From assembly GCA_023663825.1 (NCBI GenBank), contig JAMPGQ010000009.1, positions 1 through 46,708 of the forward strand: a stretch of DNA of 46,708 nt. The letters run 5' to 3'. This document shows, piece after piece, positions 26,942 to 34,706 of this stretch. Made by a program: the position numbers and the translations under genes. Numbering within the stretch: position 1 is the stretch's first letter; each line of letters opens with the position of its first letter. Below the pieces are notes generated by a model. The model worked only from the letters and a program-made list of their open reading frames with translations. It did no database searches and was not told the origin of the DNA. The stretch comes from Anaeroplasma bactoclasticum (GTDB taxonomy: Bacteria; Bacillota_I; Bacilli_A; Acholeplasmatales; Anaeroplasmataceae).

Positions 26942-26970
26942 ATTGTATCACTAATATTGGAGCAAGTCAA
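26942..26970 (-). promoter_or_regulatory. Promoter of the glycosaminoglycan operon
   Basis: TTGACT, exactly 17 bases, TACAAT on the minus strand, 73 bases upstream of the TTG start. No equally good promoter was found in the next 18 kb of minus-strand genes, which are spaced by 0-30 bases. Confidence 0.85.
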
Positions 26971-27020
26971 CAAAATGAAGAAAAATATTTGGAGTTTGCT
27001 CCATTTTTGCCATTTTTTCC

Positions 27021-27045
27021 AAAAAAAAGAGCCGTTTTGGCTCTT
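27021..27045 (-). terminator. Terminator after the hexosamine-kinase gene
   Basis: AAGAGCC, 5-base loop, GGCTCTT, then six or more T on the minus strand, seven bases past the stop. It isolates the sugar-nucleotide cluster from the glycosaminoglycan operon promoter just downstream. Confidence 0.9.
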
Positions 27046-27051
27046 AACTCT

Positions 27052-28134
27052 CTATTTTGTTATTTCTTTAATACATGCTTCCATCTCAGAAAACCTATTT
27101 TCTATTTCAGATACAAGCTTAAGCTGCGTTCTAGCTCTTACTAAATTGTGGTCTTTATAATGAATTTGAAAATAGATGTCACCAGATAAATAATCCGCAA
27201 GAAATCGCATCCCACATTCCATAGTTAGCAAGTAAGCACTATAAGGAAGTAGCTCTAATTCCTTAGCTGTAATACTGTTTGATACAGCACTATAATACCC
27301 TAAGGCATAGGTTTTAAATAACTCTAAATCAAAATGCACTTTATTTAAATCCTTTTCATCTTCTGCTGCAGTAGAGGCTCCAAATCGAATAGAATCCCCA
27401 AAATCATAAAGCAAAGAGCCTGGCATAATTGTATCTAGGTCAATAATGGCTCTTGCTTCAAAGCTTTTATCATCCATTAAAATATTGTTTAGCTTTGTAT
27501 CATTATGCGTCACACGTAAAGGAATGCTCCCATCCTTTAATCCATCTAAAACCTTAGATAGTGTATTTTGACGTTTTAAAATAAAATCAATTTCATTCCT
27601 ACAATCCTTTACTCGCTTTACTTTATCTTCTTTAACAGCCTTTAAAAAATCCTCAAAACGTTTTACTGTATTATGAAAATTGGGTATCGTTTCAGTTAAC
27701 AAGGATGCATCAAAATTTGCCAAGTGATTTTGAAATTCACCAAAAGCTTTTCCAGAGTTATAAAACACCTGTTTATTACTTGCTTTTTGAAAGGTTACTG
27801 CATTTTCAATAAAATCATACATTCTAAAGCATTCTAGCTTACCCTTTTGATTAAGTTTTAAAAATGCTTCTTCCTTTTTTGTTGGTATAACACATAATGT
27901 TTCAATTCCCTGCCCTTGAAGTGCCTCAGTCACATAACAAATATTTTTCATTAAGGCATCTGGATCTTTAAAAACATGTGTATTCATTTTCTGAAGTATA
28001 TATCTTTTTTTTGTTGTAGTTACTAATAATGTTTGATTAATATGTCCTTCTCCATAAGGACAAACCTCAAGCAATTTTCCTTCAAGCTTAAAAAGATCTA
28101 CTACATCTTTAAATTCCTTTGTATAATCCATCAC
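27052..28134 (-). CDS. Aminoglycoside-phosphotransferase-fold kinase, NahK-like N-acetylhexosamine 1-kinase
   Basis: A 360-residue cytoplasmic kinase of the choline/aminoglycoside kinase fold. The catalytic loop is THNDTKLNNILMD (H-x-D-x4-N) and the metal site is IIDLDTIMPGSLLYDFGD; the N-terminal lobe carries GHINQTLLV and RYILQKMN. This arrangement, next to a sugar nucleotidyltransferase and galE, matches the bifidobacterial NahK (LnpB) setting, where it makes GlcNAc-1-phosphate or GalNAc-1-phosphate. The phosphorylase of that pathway is not in the window. The start could be GTG at 28134 or the adjacent ATG; GAGGG lies 8-11 bases upstream. Overlaps the nucleotidyltransferase gene by 26 bases. 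Confidence 0.8.
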   Translation of the reverse strand: MMDYTKEFKDVVDLFKLEGKLLEVCPYGEGHINQTLLVTTTKKRYILQKMNTHVFKDPDALMKNICYVTEALQGQGIETLCVIPTKKEEAFLKLNQKGKLECFRMYDFIENAVTFQKASNKQVFYNSGKAFGEFQNHLANFDASLLTETIPNFHNTVKRFEDFLKAVKEDKVKRVKDCRNEIDFILKRQNTLSKVLDGLKDGSIPLRVTHNDTKLNNILMDDKSFEARAIIDLDTIMPGSLLYDFGDSIRFGASTAAEDEKDLNKVHFDLELFKTYALGYYSAVSNSITAKELELLPYSAYLLTMECGMRFLADYLSGDIYFQIHYKDHNLVRARTQLKLVSEIENRFSEMEACIKEITK

Positions 28135-28963
28135 GAATGTATCCCTCTATTGCTTCCTTAATTTCTTTTAAATCCTCACGATAAGTAATACCATACCACT
28201 TATCTGTATTTTTAAATACCTTTACCGTAGCCAATTTCTTATGAACAGCATTTGATATAACAGTAGGAATAAAAAACTCATCCTTCATTAAATCTGCTGT
28301 TTTTAAAAACTCTTTATAGTCTTCTTCTAGATAAGTAAATATATCAGGTGTAAGTCCCCAAAGATTCATAGAAACCAATGTTTCTTTAGGAAACTGCTTT
28401 TCTATTCCATCTACAATGTAATTTCCTAAGGCATCAATTTTTGTAAATTCTTCTACACTTTTTAAATAACCTTGTTCCACCTGACAAACGCCTCTTGAGA
28501 CAGTTCCATTTTTGCTTACCGTGTTAGCAAGAAGATAAGAGGTCATTGCATATTGTCCTGGCTGGGCAGAAGATAAATGCTTACAAATTTCAAAGAAAGC
28601 ATTTTGACCATAATAATCATCAGCATTTATAATCGCAAAGGGCTCCTTAACAACATCCTTGCAACAATAAATTGCATGTCCAGTTCCTAAAGGCTTACAT
28701 CTACCCTTTGGAAGATCCTGTGTTGTTTGGAATACATACACAACTGGTAAAATTTTTGCAATACGATTTCCTACAAGTCTTTTAAAGTATTCTTCCATAT
28801 CTTCTCTTATGATAAAAACAACCTTACCAAAGCCTGCTTTTTTTGCATCATAAACAGAAAAATCTAAAATACCTTTTCCATCTGAGGTAATAGGCTCAGC
28901 CTGCTTCAATCCCCCAAAGCGACTACCCATTCCTGCAGCCATAACTACTAATGTTGGTTTCAT
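28109..28963 (-). CDS. Sugar-1-phosphate nucleotidyltransferase
   Basis: A 284-residue enzyme of the NTP-transferase fold. The signature loop is MAAGMGSRFGGLKQ (GxGxR plus catalytic Lys) and the metal/sugar site is NADDYYG. It would join a sugar-1-phosphate to UTP or another NTP. Between a hexosamine 1-kinase and UDP-hexose 4-epimerase, its likely job is to make UDP-GlcNAc or UDP-GalNAc (or the hexose forms). AAAGGAG precedes the ATG. The 26-base overlap with the kinase suggests coupled translation. Confidence 0.82.
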   Translation of the reverse strand: MKPTLVVMAAGMGSRFGGLKQAEPITSDGKGILDFSVYDAKKAGFGKVVFIIREDMEEYFKRLVGNRIAKILPVVYVFQTTQDLPKGRCKPLGTGHAIYCCKDVVKEPFAIINADDYYGQNAFFEICKHLSSAQPGQYAMTSYLLANTVSKNGTVSRGVCQVEQGYLKSVEEFTKIDALGNYIVDGIEKQFPKETLVSMNLWGLTPDIFTYLEEDYKEFLKTADLMKDEFFIPTVISNAVHKKLATVKVFKNTDKWYGITYREDLKEIKEAIEGYIRDGLYKGI

Positions 28964-29056
28964 TTCTTTAGCTCCTTTATTTTTCTAGATAATATTATAA
29001 ACAAAAATCAATAGAAAACAAGACTAATTTTTCAAGTAAAATAACCAAAAAAATGC

Positions 29057-29082
29057 TACATAGAGATAAATATCTCTATGTA
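29057..29082. terminator. 12-bp perfect palindrome, bidirectional terminator-like
   Basis: TACATAGAGATA, AA, TATCTCTATGTA, with T-rich runs outside on both strands. It lies past the galE terminator and before the nucleotidyltransferase gene, so it is either a second terminator or a structured leader or stabilising stem between galE and the next gene. Confidence 0.5.
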
Positions 29083-29102
29083 TTCGTAAAAAAATTTTTA
29101 AA

Positions 29103-29135
29103 GAAAAAATCCTCTTAAGCTTCATACTTAAAAGG
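29103..29135 (-). terminator. Terminator (or attenuator) after galE
   Basis: CCTTTTAAG, 7-base loop, CTTAAGAGG (9 bp, one G-T pair), then A and six T on the minus strand, ten bases past the galE stop. If read through, galE, the nucleotidyltransferase and kinase form one transcript. Confidence 0.7.
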
Positions 29136-29144
29136 ACCTTAAAT

Positions 29145-30161
29145 TTATTGAGAATATCCATTAGGATTGTTTTTTTGCCAGTTCCAAGCATCTCTTGCCA
29201 TTTCTTCAATACTATATTTTGCCTTAAAGCCAAGCTCATGATAGGCTTTTTGTGGAGATGCATAACAAGACGGAATATCTCCTGGGCGTCTAGATTTAAA
29301 GGAATAAGGAATTGGATGTCCTACAGCCTTTTCCATTGCATGGATTACTTCTAAAACACTATACCCTTTCCCTGTCCCTAAATTGTAAACCACAAGTCCA
29401 CAACCAGAAAATAATTTGTTTAAGGATAAAATATGTCCTTCTGCCAAATCACATACATGAATATAATCTCTAACTCCCGTGCCATCTACCGTTGGGTAAT
29501 CATTACCAAAAACACCAACCTCCTTAAGCTTCCCTATTGCCACTTGGGTAATATAAGGAACTAAATTATTAGGTATTCCATTTGGATTTTCCCCAATTCT
29601 TCCAGAGGGATGGGCACCTATGGGATTAAAATAGCGTAGCAAAGCAATATTAAATTTAGGATTCACCTTAGCTAAATCCCTTAAAATATCTTCTATCATC
29701 AGCTTTGTTCTCCCATAAGGATTAGAAACATGAAGGTCAAAATCCTCATAAATTGGAACGCTTTTTGGCTCTCCATAAACCGTTGCAGAAGATGAAAATG
29801 CAAGATTATACACTCCATATCTACTCATTAAATTTAATAGATTGATAGTAGAAAACAAGTTGTTCTCATAATATTTTAAAGGTAATGCTACAGATTCACC
29901 CACTGCCTTTAAACCAGCAAAATGAATAACTGCATCAATTTTGTTTTCCTTAAAAACAACCTCAAACGCTTCTAAATCGCAACAATCTGCCTCATAAAGC
30001 TTTATATTTTTTCCTGCAAGCTGTTCTACACGATAAACAGCTTCCTTTGAAGAATTGATAAAATTATCAATGATAATCACATTATAATTTTTTTCCAATA
30101 AGGCAAGAACTGTATGAGAACCGATATATCCAGCTCCACCTGTAACCAATATTGTTTTCAT
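29145..30161 (-). CDS. galE: UDP-glucose/UDP-GlcNAc 4-epimerase
   Basis: A 338-residue short-chain dehydrogenase-type epimerase. NAD is held by the [18 protein letters not shown] loop; the catalytic residues are the Ser in [11 protein letters not shown] and Tyr-Lys in NPYGRTK. It interconverts UDP-Glc and UDP-Gal, and possibly the N-acetyl forms. A promoter of its own (TTGCAT-N17-TAAAAT) lies upstream. With the kinase and nucleotidyltransferase downstream it completes a galactose or hexosamine salvage set. Confidence 0.95.
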   Translation of the reverse strand: MKTILVTGGAGYIGSHTVLALLEKNYNVIIIDNFINSSKEAVYRVEQLAGKNIKLYEADCCDLEAFEVVFKENKIDAVIHFAGLKAVGESVALPLKYYENNLFSTINLLNLMSRYGVYNLAFSSSATVYGEPKSVPIYEDFDLHVSNPYGRTKLMIEDILRDLAKVNPKFNIALLRYFNPIGAHPSGRIGENPNGIPNNLVPYITQVAIGKLKEVGVFGNDYPTVDGTGVRDYIHVCDLAEGHILSLNKLFSGCGLVVYNLGTGKGYSVLEVIHAMEKAVGHPIPYSFKSRRPGDIPSCYASPQKAYHELGFKAKYSIEEMARDAWNWQKNNPNGYSQ

Positions 30162-30184
30162 GTTTAATCACACTCCGGATTTGA

Positions 30185-30213
30185 ATTTTAACATAAAGAC
30201 TACATTTATGCAA
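30185..30213 (-). promoter_or_regulatory. galE promoter
   Basis: TTGCAT, 17 bases, TAAAAT on the minus strand, about 24 bases upstream of the galE ATG; CGGAG lies in the short leader. Confidence 0.75.
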
Positions 30214-30286
30214 TAGTTAAGTTTATCCTTAATTTTCTTTTCTTTATTACAAATAAAGAAAACATTTATTTGACTTTCTATTTTCT

Positions 30287-30724
30287 TTAATTTGATTTTT
30301 CTATAAATCTTACAAAAATAGAGAAAAACTCTAAAAATAACAACAAAAATACAAATACCATATAGGTAATAGAAAAAGGATCACCAGCTAAAGCAACCTC
30401 TTCTACTATAAACAAATTCCCAATATGTATCATCGCAAGAATTACACAACAAGAAATTACTCTTATAAAATATATTACTATCCGAAAAATTTTAAATTCT
30501 TTCTTTTTTAAAAAAATAGTATACCCTTTTATTTTATTAATATAATGAAATATACCATTATTTATAAATACAATTCCTAAGTGAACCAAAAAGGATATGG
30601 TAAAGTAATATAGATTACGGACCATAATAAATTGAGCAAGAATTAAAATCGTTAATAAGAAAGTAATAACAGAAAATAAAGAATTAGATATACGATATAC
30701 TTTTCTTAAAGTCTCATTTGTCAT
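30287..30724 (-). CDS. Small integral membrane protein, unknown
   Basis: Not recognised. About 145 residues with four hydrophobic segments (starting near residues 15, 40, 80 and 113) separated by short basic loops. The ATG at 30724 overlaps the end of the lipoprotein gene by 11 bases, so the two are coupled and may act together at the membrane. A TTG four codons upstream is the alternative start. Confidence 0.6.
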   Translation of the reverse strand: MTNETLRKVYRISNSLFSVITFLLTILILAQFIMVRNLYYFTISFLVHLGIVFINNGIFHYINKIKGYTIFLKKKEFKIFRIVIYFIRVISCCVILAMIHIGNLFIVEEVALAGDPFSITYMVFVFLLLFLEFFSIFVRFIEKSN

Positions 30725-31673
30725 CTTTAGAAACAATCTTTCTGTAAGTTTCTTTTTCTTCCTCTGTAAGTTCTAAAACCTCAAAATAATCATACTTTAA
30801 ATTCAAATCCACCTTAAGCTTAGCATTTTCTACCTGCACTGTACTAGTAAGATATTGTCTGATATATTCGTTTTCTAAAATTAAAGAAATAGCATCATCT
30901 GCTTGAAATTCTATATGAATTGGTAAAAGATTTGCACAAGACAGTTCTATATCAACATCGGTGGTTAAATCTGTATCTAGATCCTTAAAAATCAAATTTG
31001 CAGGAATCTGTAAGCGCAAAGTAAAGGAATCCTTTGTTGTTTTACAAATGATAACATGATAAGTATCAATGAAGGAAGATGGATTTGATATAAAGCTTAA
31101 AGGATTATAATATTTCATTAAATCTATATATGAGCTTATGGATGGCTTATATTCTTTTATATCTTCATAAATATTTACCTTATCTTTGATTGTGAAATGA
31201 TTGTCTCCAGTTTCTACATTTCCCTTTAAAAAAGCATACATATCATCAGTTACCAAATCCAAAGAAAGCTTATTTTTAGTTTTTAAAGATAAACTATCAG
31301 AATCTGTATTTGTATATCCATCCAGTGATATTGTCCCACTCATCTTAAATTTTTTTAAATTCGTGATGGCATTAACAGCAAAAGTATATCCTAAATCTAT
31401 CGTTCTTGTCTCCTGATTTGTAACAACAACCTTTCCTTCTAGCTCTGTTTTAAAATCTAAAGAAAAGCCATTAAAATTAGAATTTATATTAACTTTATTT
31501 AATTTGTTAAAAATCTCTTTTACTTCATCTAAATTATCTGTTGCAGAAATTTGATAGGTTACAGCCTCTTGATTTTCATCTACAAGTATAATCTCAGCAG
31601 GCACTTCCTTAGCATCACAGCCTACCACACAAAAACAAAAAATCATCAAGATAAATAACATTATTTTTTTCAT
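30714..31673 (-). CDS. Lipoprotein of unknown function
   Basis: A 319-residue protein with a signal peptide ending in the lipobox VVGC (Cys19), so it is anchored outside. The mature part is rich in beta-strand-like segments (GKVVVTNQETRTIDLGYTF; KFKMSGTISLDGY), a pattern seen in lipoproteins of the LolA/LppX-like or DUF-type fold; no family is claimed. GGAGC is spaced correctly before the ATG. It follows mscS by 13 bases and overlaps the membrane-protein gene. Confidence 0.7.
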   Translation of the reverse strand: MKKIMLFILMIFCFCVVGCDAKEVPAEIILVDENQEAVTYQISATDNLDEVKEIFNKLNKVNINSNFNGFSLDFKTELEGKVVVTNQETRTIDLGYTFAVNAITNLKKFKMSGTISLDGYTNTDSDSLSLKTKNKLSLDLVTDDMYAFLKGNVETGDNHFTIKDKVNIYEDIKEYKPSISSYIDLMKYYNPLSFISNPSSFIDTYHVIICKTTKDSFTLRLQIPANLIFKDLDTDLTTDVDIELSCANLLPIHIEFQADDAISLILENEYIRQYLTSTVQVENAKLKVDLNLKYDYFEVLELTEEEKETYRKIVSKDDK

Positions 31674-31686
31674 GTTTGCTAGCTCC

Positions 31687-32535
31687 TTACTTTTTTATAG
31701 CAACCTCTAACTGATTAAATGGTATTTCAATACCATTCTCATCAAAGGCTTTTTTAATTTCAACCAGTAGATAATTTTGAATTGTCCAATAATCTTTATT
31801 ATTACACCAAACACGAATATTTAAATCTACACTTGAACTAGAATATTCTTTAATCCCTACATAAGGAACAGGATCTGTAAAAATAAGAGCATTCTGCTTG
31901 CAAACATCATTGATTACATCTGTAGCCTTATTTAAATCTGCATCGTAGGCAATAGACATTACCACTTCTACTCTTCTTGTTTCTTTGATTGATGTATTTA
32001 CAATAACATTATTAGCAAGTGCTCCATTAGGAATATGAACCACTTTATTATCAGCAGTAACTAATACAGTATAAAACATATGAATATCTTCTACAGTGCC
32101 ACTTTCTCCATTAGAGGTTATTTTATCTCCAATTCGAAATGGCCTCATTAAAATAATGATAATGCCACCTGCAAAGTTAGATAAGGATCCTTGCAATGCC
32201 AAACCCACAGATACACCTGCAGAAGCAATCAAAGCTGTAATAGAGGCAGTTTCTATTCCGATATAACCAACAAAGCAAATCAAACATACTACTTTGATAA
32301 CAATACGTAGCACTTGCGTTCCAACTCTAGAAAGTGTTTCATCTGCTTGTCTTTTTTGTAGACGTTTATAAAGCTTTTTCGTTAATATATTTGTTATTTT
32401 AAATATAATAAATAATAATACTAACCCAATAATTAAACGAATTCCTGTTGTTGTACACCAGTTTAATATTGTATTCCATAAAGCATTCCAATCAATATTA
32501 TTTGTATTTTCTGCTAAAAACATAATTTTCTTCAT
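31687..32535 (-). CDS. Small-conductance mechanosensitive channel, MscS family
   Basis: A 282-residue channel that opens under membrane tension to release solutes. Three membrane helices are visible, the third being the Gly/Ala-rich pore helix ASAGVSVGLALQGSLSNFAG, followed by GIIIILMRPFRIGD and the beta-domain (GTVEDIHMFYT...VHIPNGALAN), all hallmark MscS. A short N-terminal extension lies outside. The start is either the ATG at 32535 or the one four codons on; AAAGG is adjacent to the first and 12 bases from the second. Confidence 0.93.
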   Translation of the reverse strand: MKKIMFLAENTNNIDWNALWNTILNWCTTTGIRLIIGLVLLFIIFKITNILTKKLYKRLQKRQADETLSRVGTQVLRIVIKVVCLICFVGYIGIETASITALIASAGVSVGLALQGSLSNFAGGIIIILMRPFRIGDKITSNGESGTVEDIHMFYTVLVTADNKVVHIPNGALANNVIVNTSIKETRRVEVVMSIAYDADLNKATDVINDVCKQNALIFTDPVPYVGIKEYSSSSVDLNIRVWCNNKDYWTIQNYLLVEIKKAFDENGIEIPFNQLEVAIKK

Positions 32536-32592
32536 CCTTTACATAATTTCACATTTTAATTTTTTATTTTTACTATATTTTTCTTGTATACT

Positions 32593-32697
32593 ATAGGTGT
32601 CAAAAAGACAGAAAGGAGTTTTAATTTTATCAATCGACAACTAAAATCTCCCCTTATAAAGTCGATACAACGCTCTAGGAAACTAGAGCTTTTTTTC
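32593..32697 (+). ncRNA. Candidate small RNA on the plus strand between mscS and serS
   Basis: A TATACT box at 32587-32592 is followed about 100 bases on by a strong plus-strand terminator. In between, GGAG/CTCC with TTTTA/TAAAA can pair (one bulge), and ATCGAC/GTCGAT can pair with one arm inside the first loop, giving either a pseudoknot or two alternative folds. No good -35 was found and no ORF fits. The last bases are antisense to the serS stop. It matches no RNA class I recognise. Confidence 0.4.
32672..32696 (+). terminator. Plus-strand rho-independent terminator
   Basis: GCTCTAG, GAAA tetraloop, CTAGAGC, then seven T. The U-run is only on the plus strand, while both flanking genes are on the minus strand, so it must serve a plus-strand transcript. 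Confidence 0.75.
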
Positions 32698-33982
32698 ATT
32701 TTACTGGTTTTAAAACTTCTATTCCACCCATATAAGGTTGTAAAGACTTAGGTACAGATATACTACCATCTGCATTATAGTTATTTTCTAAAACAGCAAT
32801 TAAACCTCTAGGTGTTGCAAGAACAGTATTATTTAATGTATGCACTAAATAAGTTCCCTTTTCGTTTTTAGTACGAATCCCTAATCGTCTAGCTTGGGCA
32901 TCACCTAAGGTTGAACAAGAACCAACCTCAAAGTATTTTTGTTGTCTAGGGCTCCAAGCTTCAACATCACAAGATTTTACTTTTAAGTCAGCCAAATCGC
33001 CTGTACAGCATTCTAGGGTACGAACAGCTACATCTAGACTTCTAAAGAATTCTACCGTATAGCTCCACATCTTGTTATACCAATCCATACTTTCTTCTGG
33101 CTTACATAGAACTATCATTTCTTGTTTTTCAAATTGATGTACACGATAAATTCCTCTTTCTTCAATACCGTGAGCGCCTACTTCTTTTCTAAAGCATGGA
33201 GAATAAGAAGTTAATGTAATAGGAAGCTCAGCTTCTTTAACAATCTGTCCTTTAAAGCGTCCAATCATAGAATGCTCAGAGGTTCCGATTAAATACAAAT
33301 CTTCTCCTTCTATCTTATACATCATATTTTCCATTTCAGCAAAGCTCATAACACCAGTAACAACATCTGAACGAATCATAAATGGCGGAATACAATAGGT
33401 AAAGCCTTTGTTGATCATAAAATCTCTAGCATAGCTTAGCATTGCAGAGTGAAGTCTTGCAATATCTCCTACAAGATAATAAAAGCCATTTCCACTTGTT
33501 CTACCTGATGCTTCCTTATCTAAACCGTTAAATCTTGCAATGATATCTGCATGATAAGGGATTTCATAAGCAGGAACCACAGGATCCCCAAATTTTTCAA
33601 TTTCTACATTTTCAGAATCATCCTTACCCACTGGAACACTTGCATCTACAATTTGAGGAATTACTAGCATCTTCTTATTTAATTCTGTTTGAAGCTCTTC
33701 TAGCTTAGGTTCAATTTCAGCAATTCTTGTATTGTTCTTAGTTACAGTAGCTTTAGCCTCATTTGCTTTATCTATTTCTTTATTTTTCATATAAAAGCCA
33801 ATTTGCTTACTAATTTCATTTCTAGAGGCTCTTAAGGTTTCAGCCTCTAGCTTTAAGGCACGAATATCCTTATCTAATGCAATAACCTCATCTACTAAAG
33901 GTAATTTTGCATCTTGAAATTTCTTTTTTAAATTTTTTCTTACCACTTCTGGATTTTCTCTAATAAATTTAATATCTAACAT
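32696..33982 (-). CDS. serS: Seryl-tRNA synthetase
   Basis: Charges tRNA-Ser with serine. 428 residues, full length. The N-terminal 110 residues form the long coiled-coil arm that grips the tRNA variable loop. Class II motif 2 is seen in SPCFRKEVGAHGIEERGIYR, followed by VHQFEKQEM; motif 3 is in NNTVLATPRGLIAVLENN. A T-box leader with a serine specifier precedes it, fixing its regulation: uncharged tRNA-Ser allows read-through. Confidence 0.98.
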   Translation of the reverse strand: MLDIKFIRENPEVVRKNLKKKFQDAKLPLVDEVIALDKDIRALKLEAETLRASRNEISKQIGFYMKNKEIDKANEAKATVTKNNTRIAEIEPKLEELQTELNKKMLVIPQIVDASVPVGKDDSENVEIEKFGDPVVPAYEIPYHADIIARFNGLDKEASGRTSGNGFYYLVGDIARLHSAMLSYARDFMINKGFTYCIPPFMIRSDVVTGVMSFAEMENMMYKIEGEDLYLIGTSEHSMIGRFKGQIVKEAELPITLTSYSPCFRKEVGAHGIEERGIYRVHQFEKQEMIVLCKPEESMDWYNKMWSYTVEFFRSLDVAVRTLECCTGDLADLKVKSCDVEAWSPRQQKYFEVGSCSTLGDAQARRLGIRTKNEKGTYLVHTLNNTVLATPRGLIAVLENNYNADGSISVPKSLQPYMGGIEVLKPVK

Positions 33983-34002
33983 TTCTCTTTCCCTCTCTTT
34001 TT

Positions 34003-34225
34003 CTAAAAATAAAAGCCCTTAAGTATTAAACCTAAGGACGATATATACCGTGGTGCCACCTTAATTCTAGTATAAAACTAGCACTTAAATCCTTTAACGC
34101 AGAAATACGATTCTTATCCAAGGTAGATTCATCTAACGTGTTTAACTAGCTTCCACCAACCACTAGCTCTCTATCTAACTCATCAATTAGACTACTTAGC
34201 CTCTTCACTTAAGATTACTGAAATT
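34003..34225 (-). promoter_or_regulatory. T-box riboswitch for serS
   Basis: The leader holds the canonical T-box segment AAGGTGGCACCACG, whose TGGC part pairs with the free tRNA acceptor end, and a specifier loop reading GAATCTACC, with UCU (Ser) as the codon before the conserved A. A terminator (CCTTA/TAAGG, then GCTTTTATTTTT) follows at about 34005-34037, 23 bases before the serS ATG. Confidence 0.93.
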
Positions 34226-34251
34226 ATACCATTATTTAAAGTATAATTCAA
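34223..34251 (-). promoter_or_regulatory. serS promoter
   Basis: TTGAAT, 17 bases, TATAAT on the minus strand, placing the start of transcription at the 5' edge of the T-box leader. Confidence 0.8.
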
Positions 34252-34258
34252 TTGGAAA

Positions 34259-34498
34259 TTATTGGACGATAGCCTCTTCTTTTTGTTCCTCTTTTGGTTG
34301 AGTTTTTTTAATTTCACTACGAATCCAAAAGAATCCTATAACAAAACCAATACCAACAATAACAATTATAATGATAAATGTAACATACCATAAATGCCAC
34401 GCAGAATACGACCAAATTCCATATACTAAAGAGGCAAGTAACGTATAAACAATGGCTATACAAATATTCACATAATTCTTTTTAATATGTTCTAGCAT
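34259..34498 (-). CDS. Small two-helix membrane protein, unknown
   Basis: Not recognised. 79 residues with two membrane helices (about 12-30 and 38-62) and a charged KKTQPKEEQKEEAIVQ tail. AGGTG six bases before the ATG at 34498 supports that start over a GTG three codons earlier; a TATAAT box lies about 20 bases upstream. Reads toward serS with no terminator between. Confidence 0.55.
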   Translation of the reverse strand: MLEHIKKNYVNICIAIVYTLLASLVYGIWSYSAWHLWYVTFIIIIVIVGIGFVIGFFWIRSEIKKTQPKEEQKEEAIVQ

Positions 34499-34615
34499 CT
34501 TTATCACCTATGGATATTATATCACAATTTGTTCTTTAGTCAATTTTTATTATTTTTTAGTTTGAGTTCCCCCATTTTTATAAATAGCCAATATTCTCAT
34601 AAAATATCTTCAATG

Positions 34616-34635
34616 TTGTCGATTCTTGTCGAATG
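34616..34635 (+). promoter_or_regulatory. Tandem 10-bp direct repeat upstream of the accessory-cassette promoter
   Basis: TTGTCGATTC followed directly by TTGTCGAATG: two copies at exactly one helical turn, ending seven bases before the -35 box. This is the usual position and phasing of a response-regulator or other activator site. The 11-bp TTGTCGATTCT also occurs inverted at 38051-38061. Confidence 0.5.
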
Positions 34636-34642
34636 CATTTCC

Positions 34643-34670
34643 TTGACAAAGAAAAAAAACCATATATAAT
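34643..34670 (+). promoter_or_regulatory. Promoter of the plus-strand accessory cassette
   Basis: TTGACA, 16 bases, TATAAT; both boxes are consensus. It lies 36 bases upstream of the first ATG, which has AAAGGGAG in front. Confidence 0.88.
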
Positions 34671-34706
34671 AAATTTGATAATTCATAGCGCAAAGGGAGT
34701 AAAATT

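Noticed and set aside
29024-29263. Minus-strand ORF overlapping the galE end
   Set aside because: It is out of frame within galE and its terminators, and its sequence has no recognisable features.
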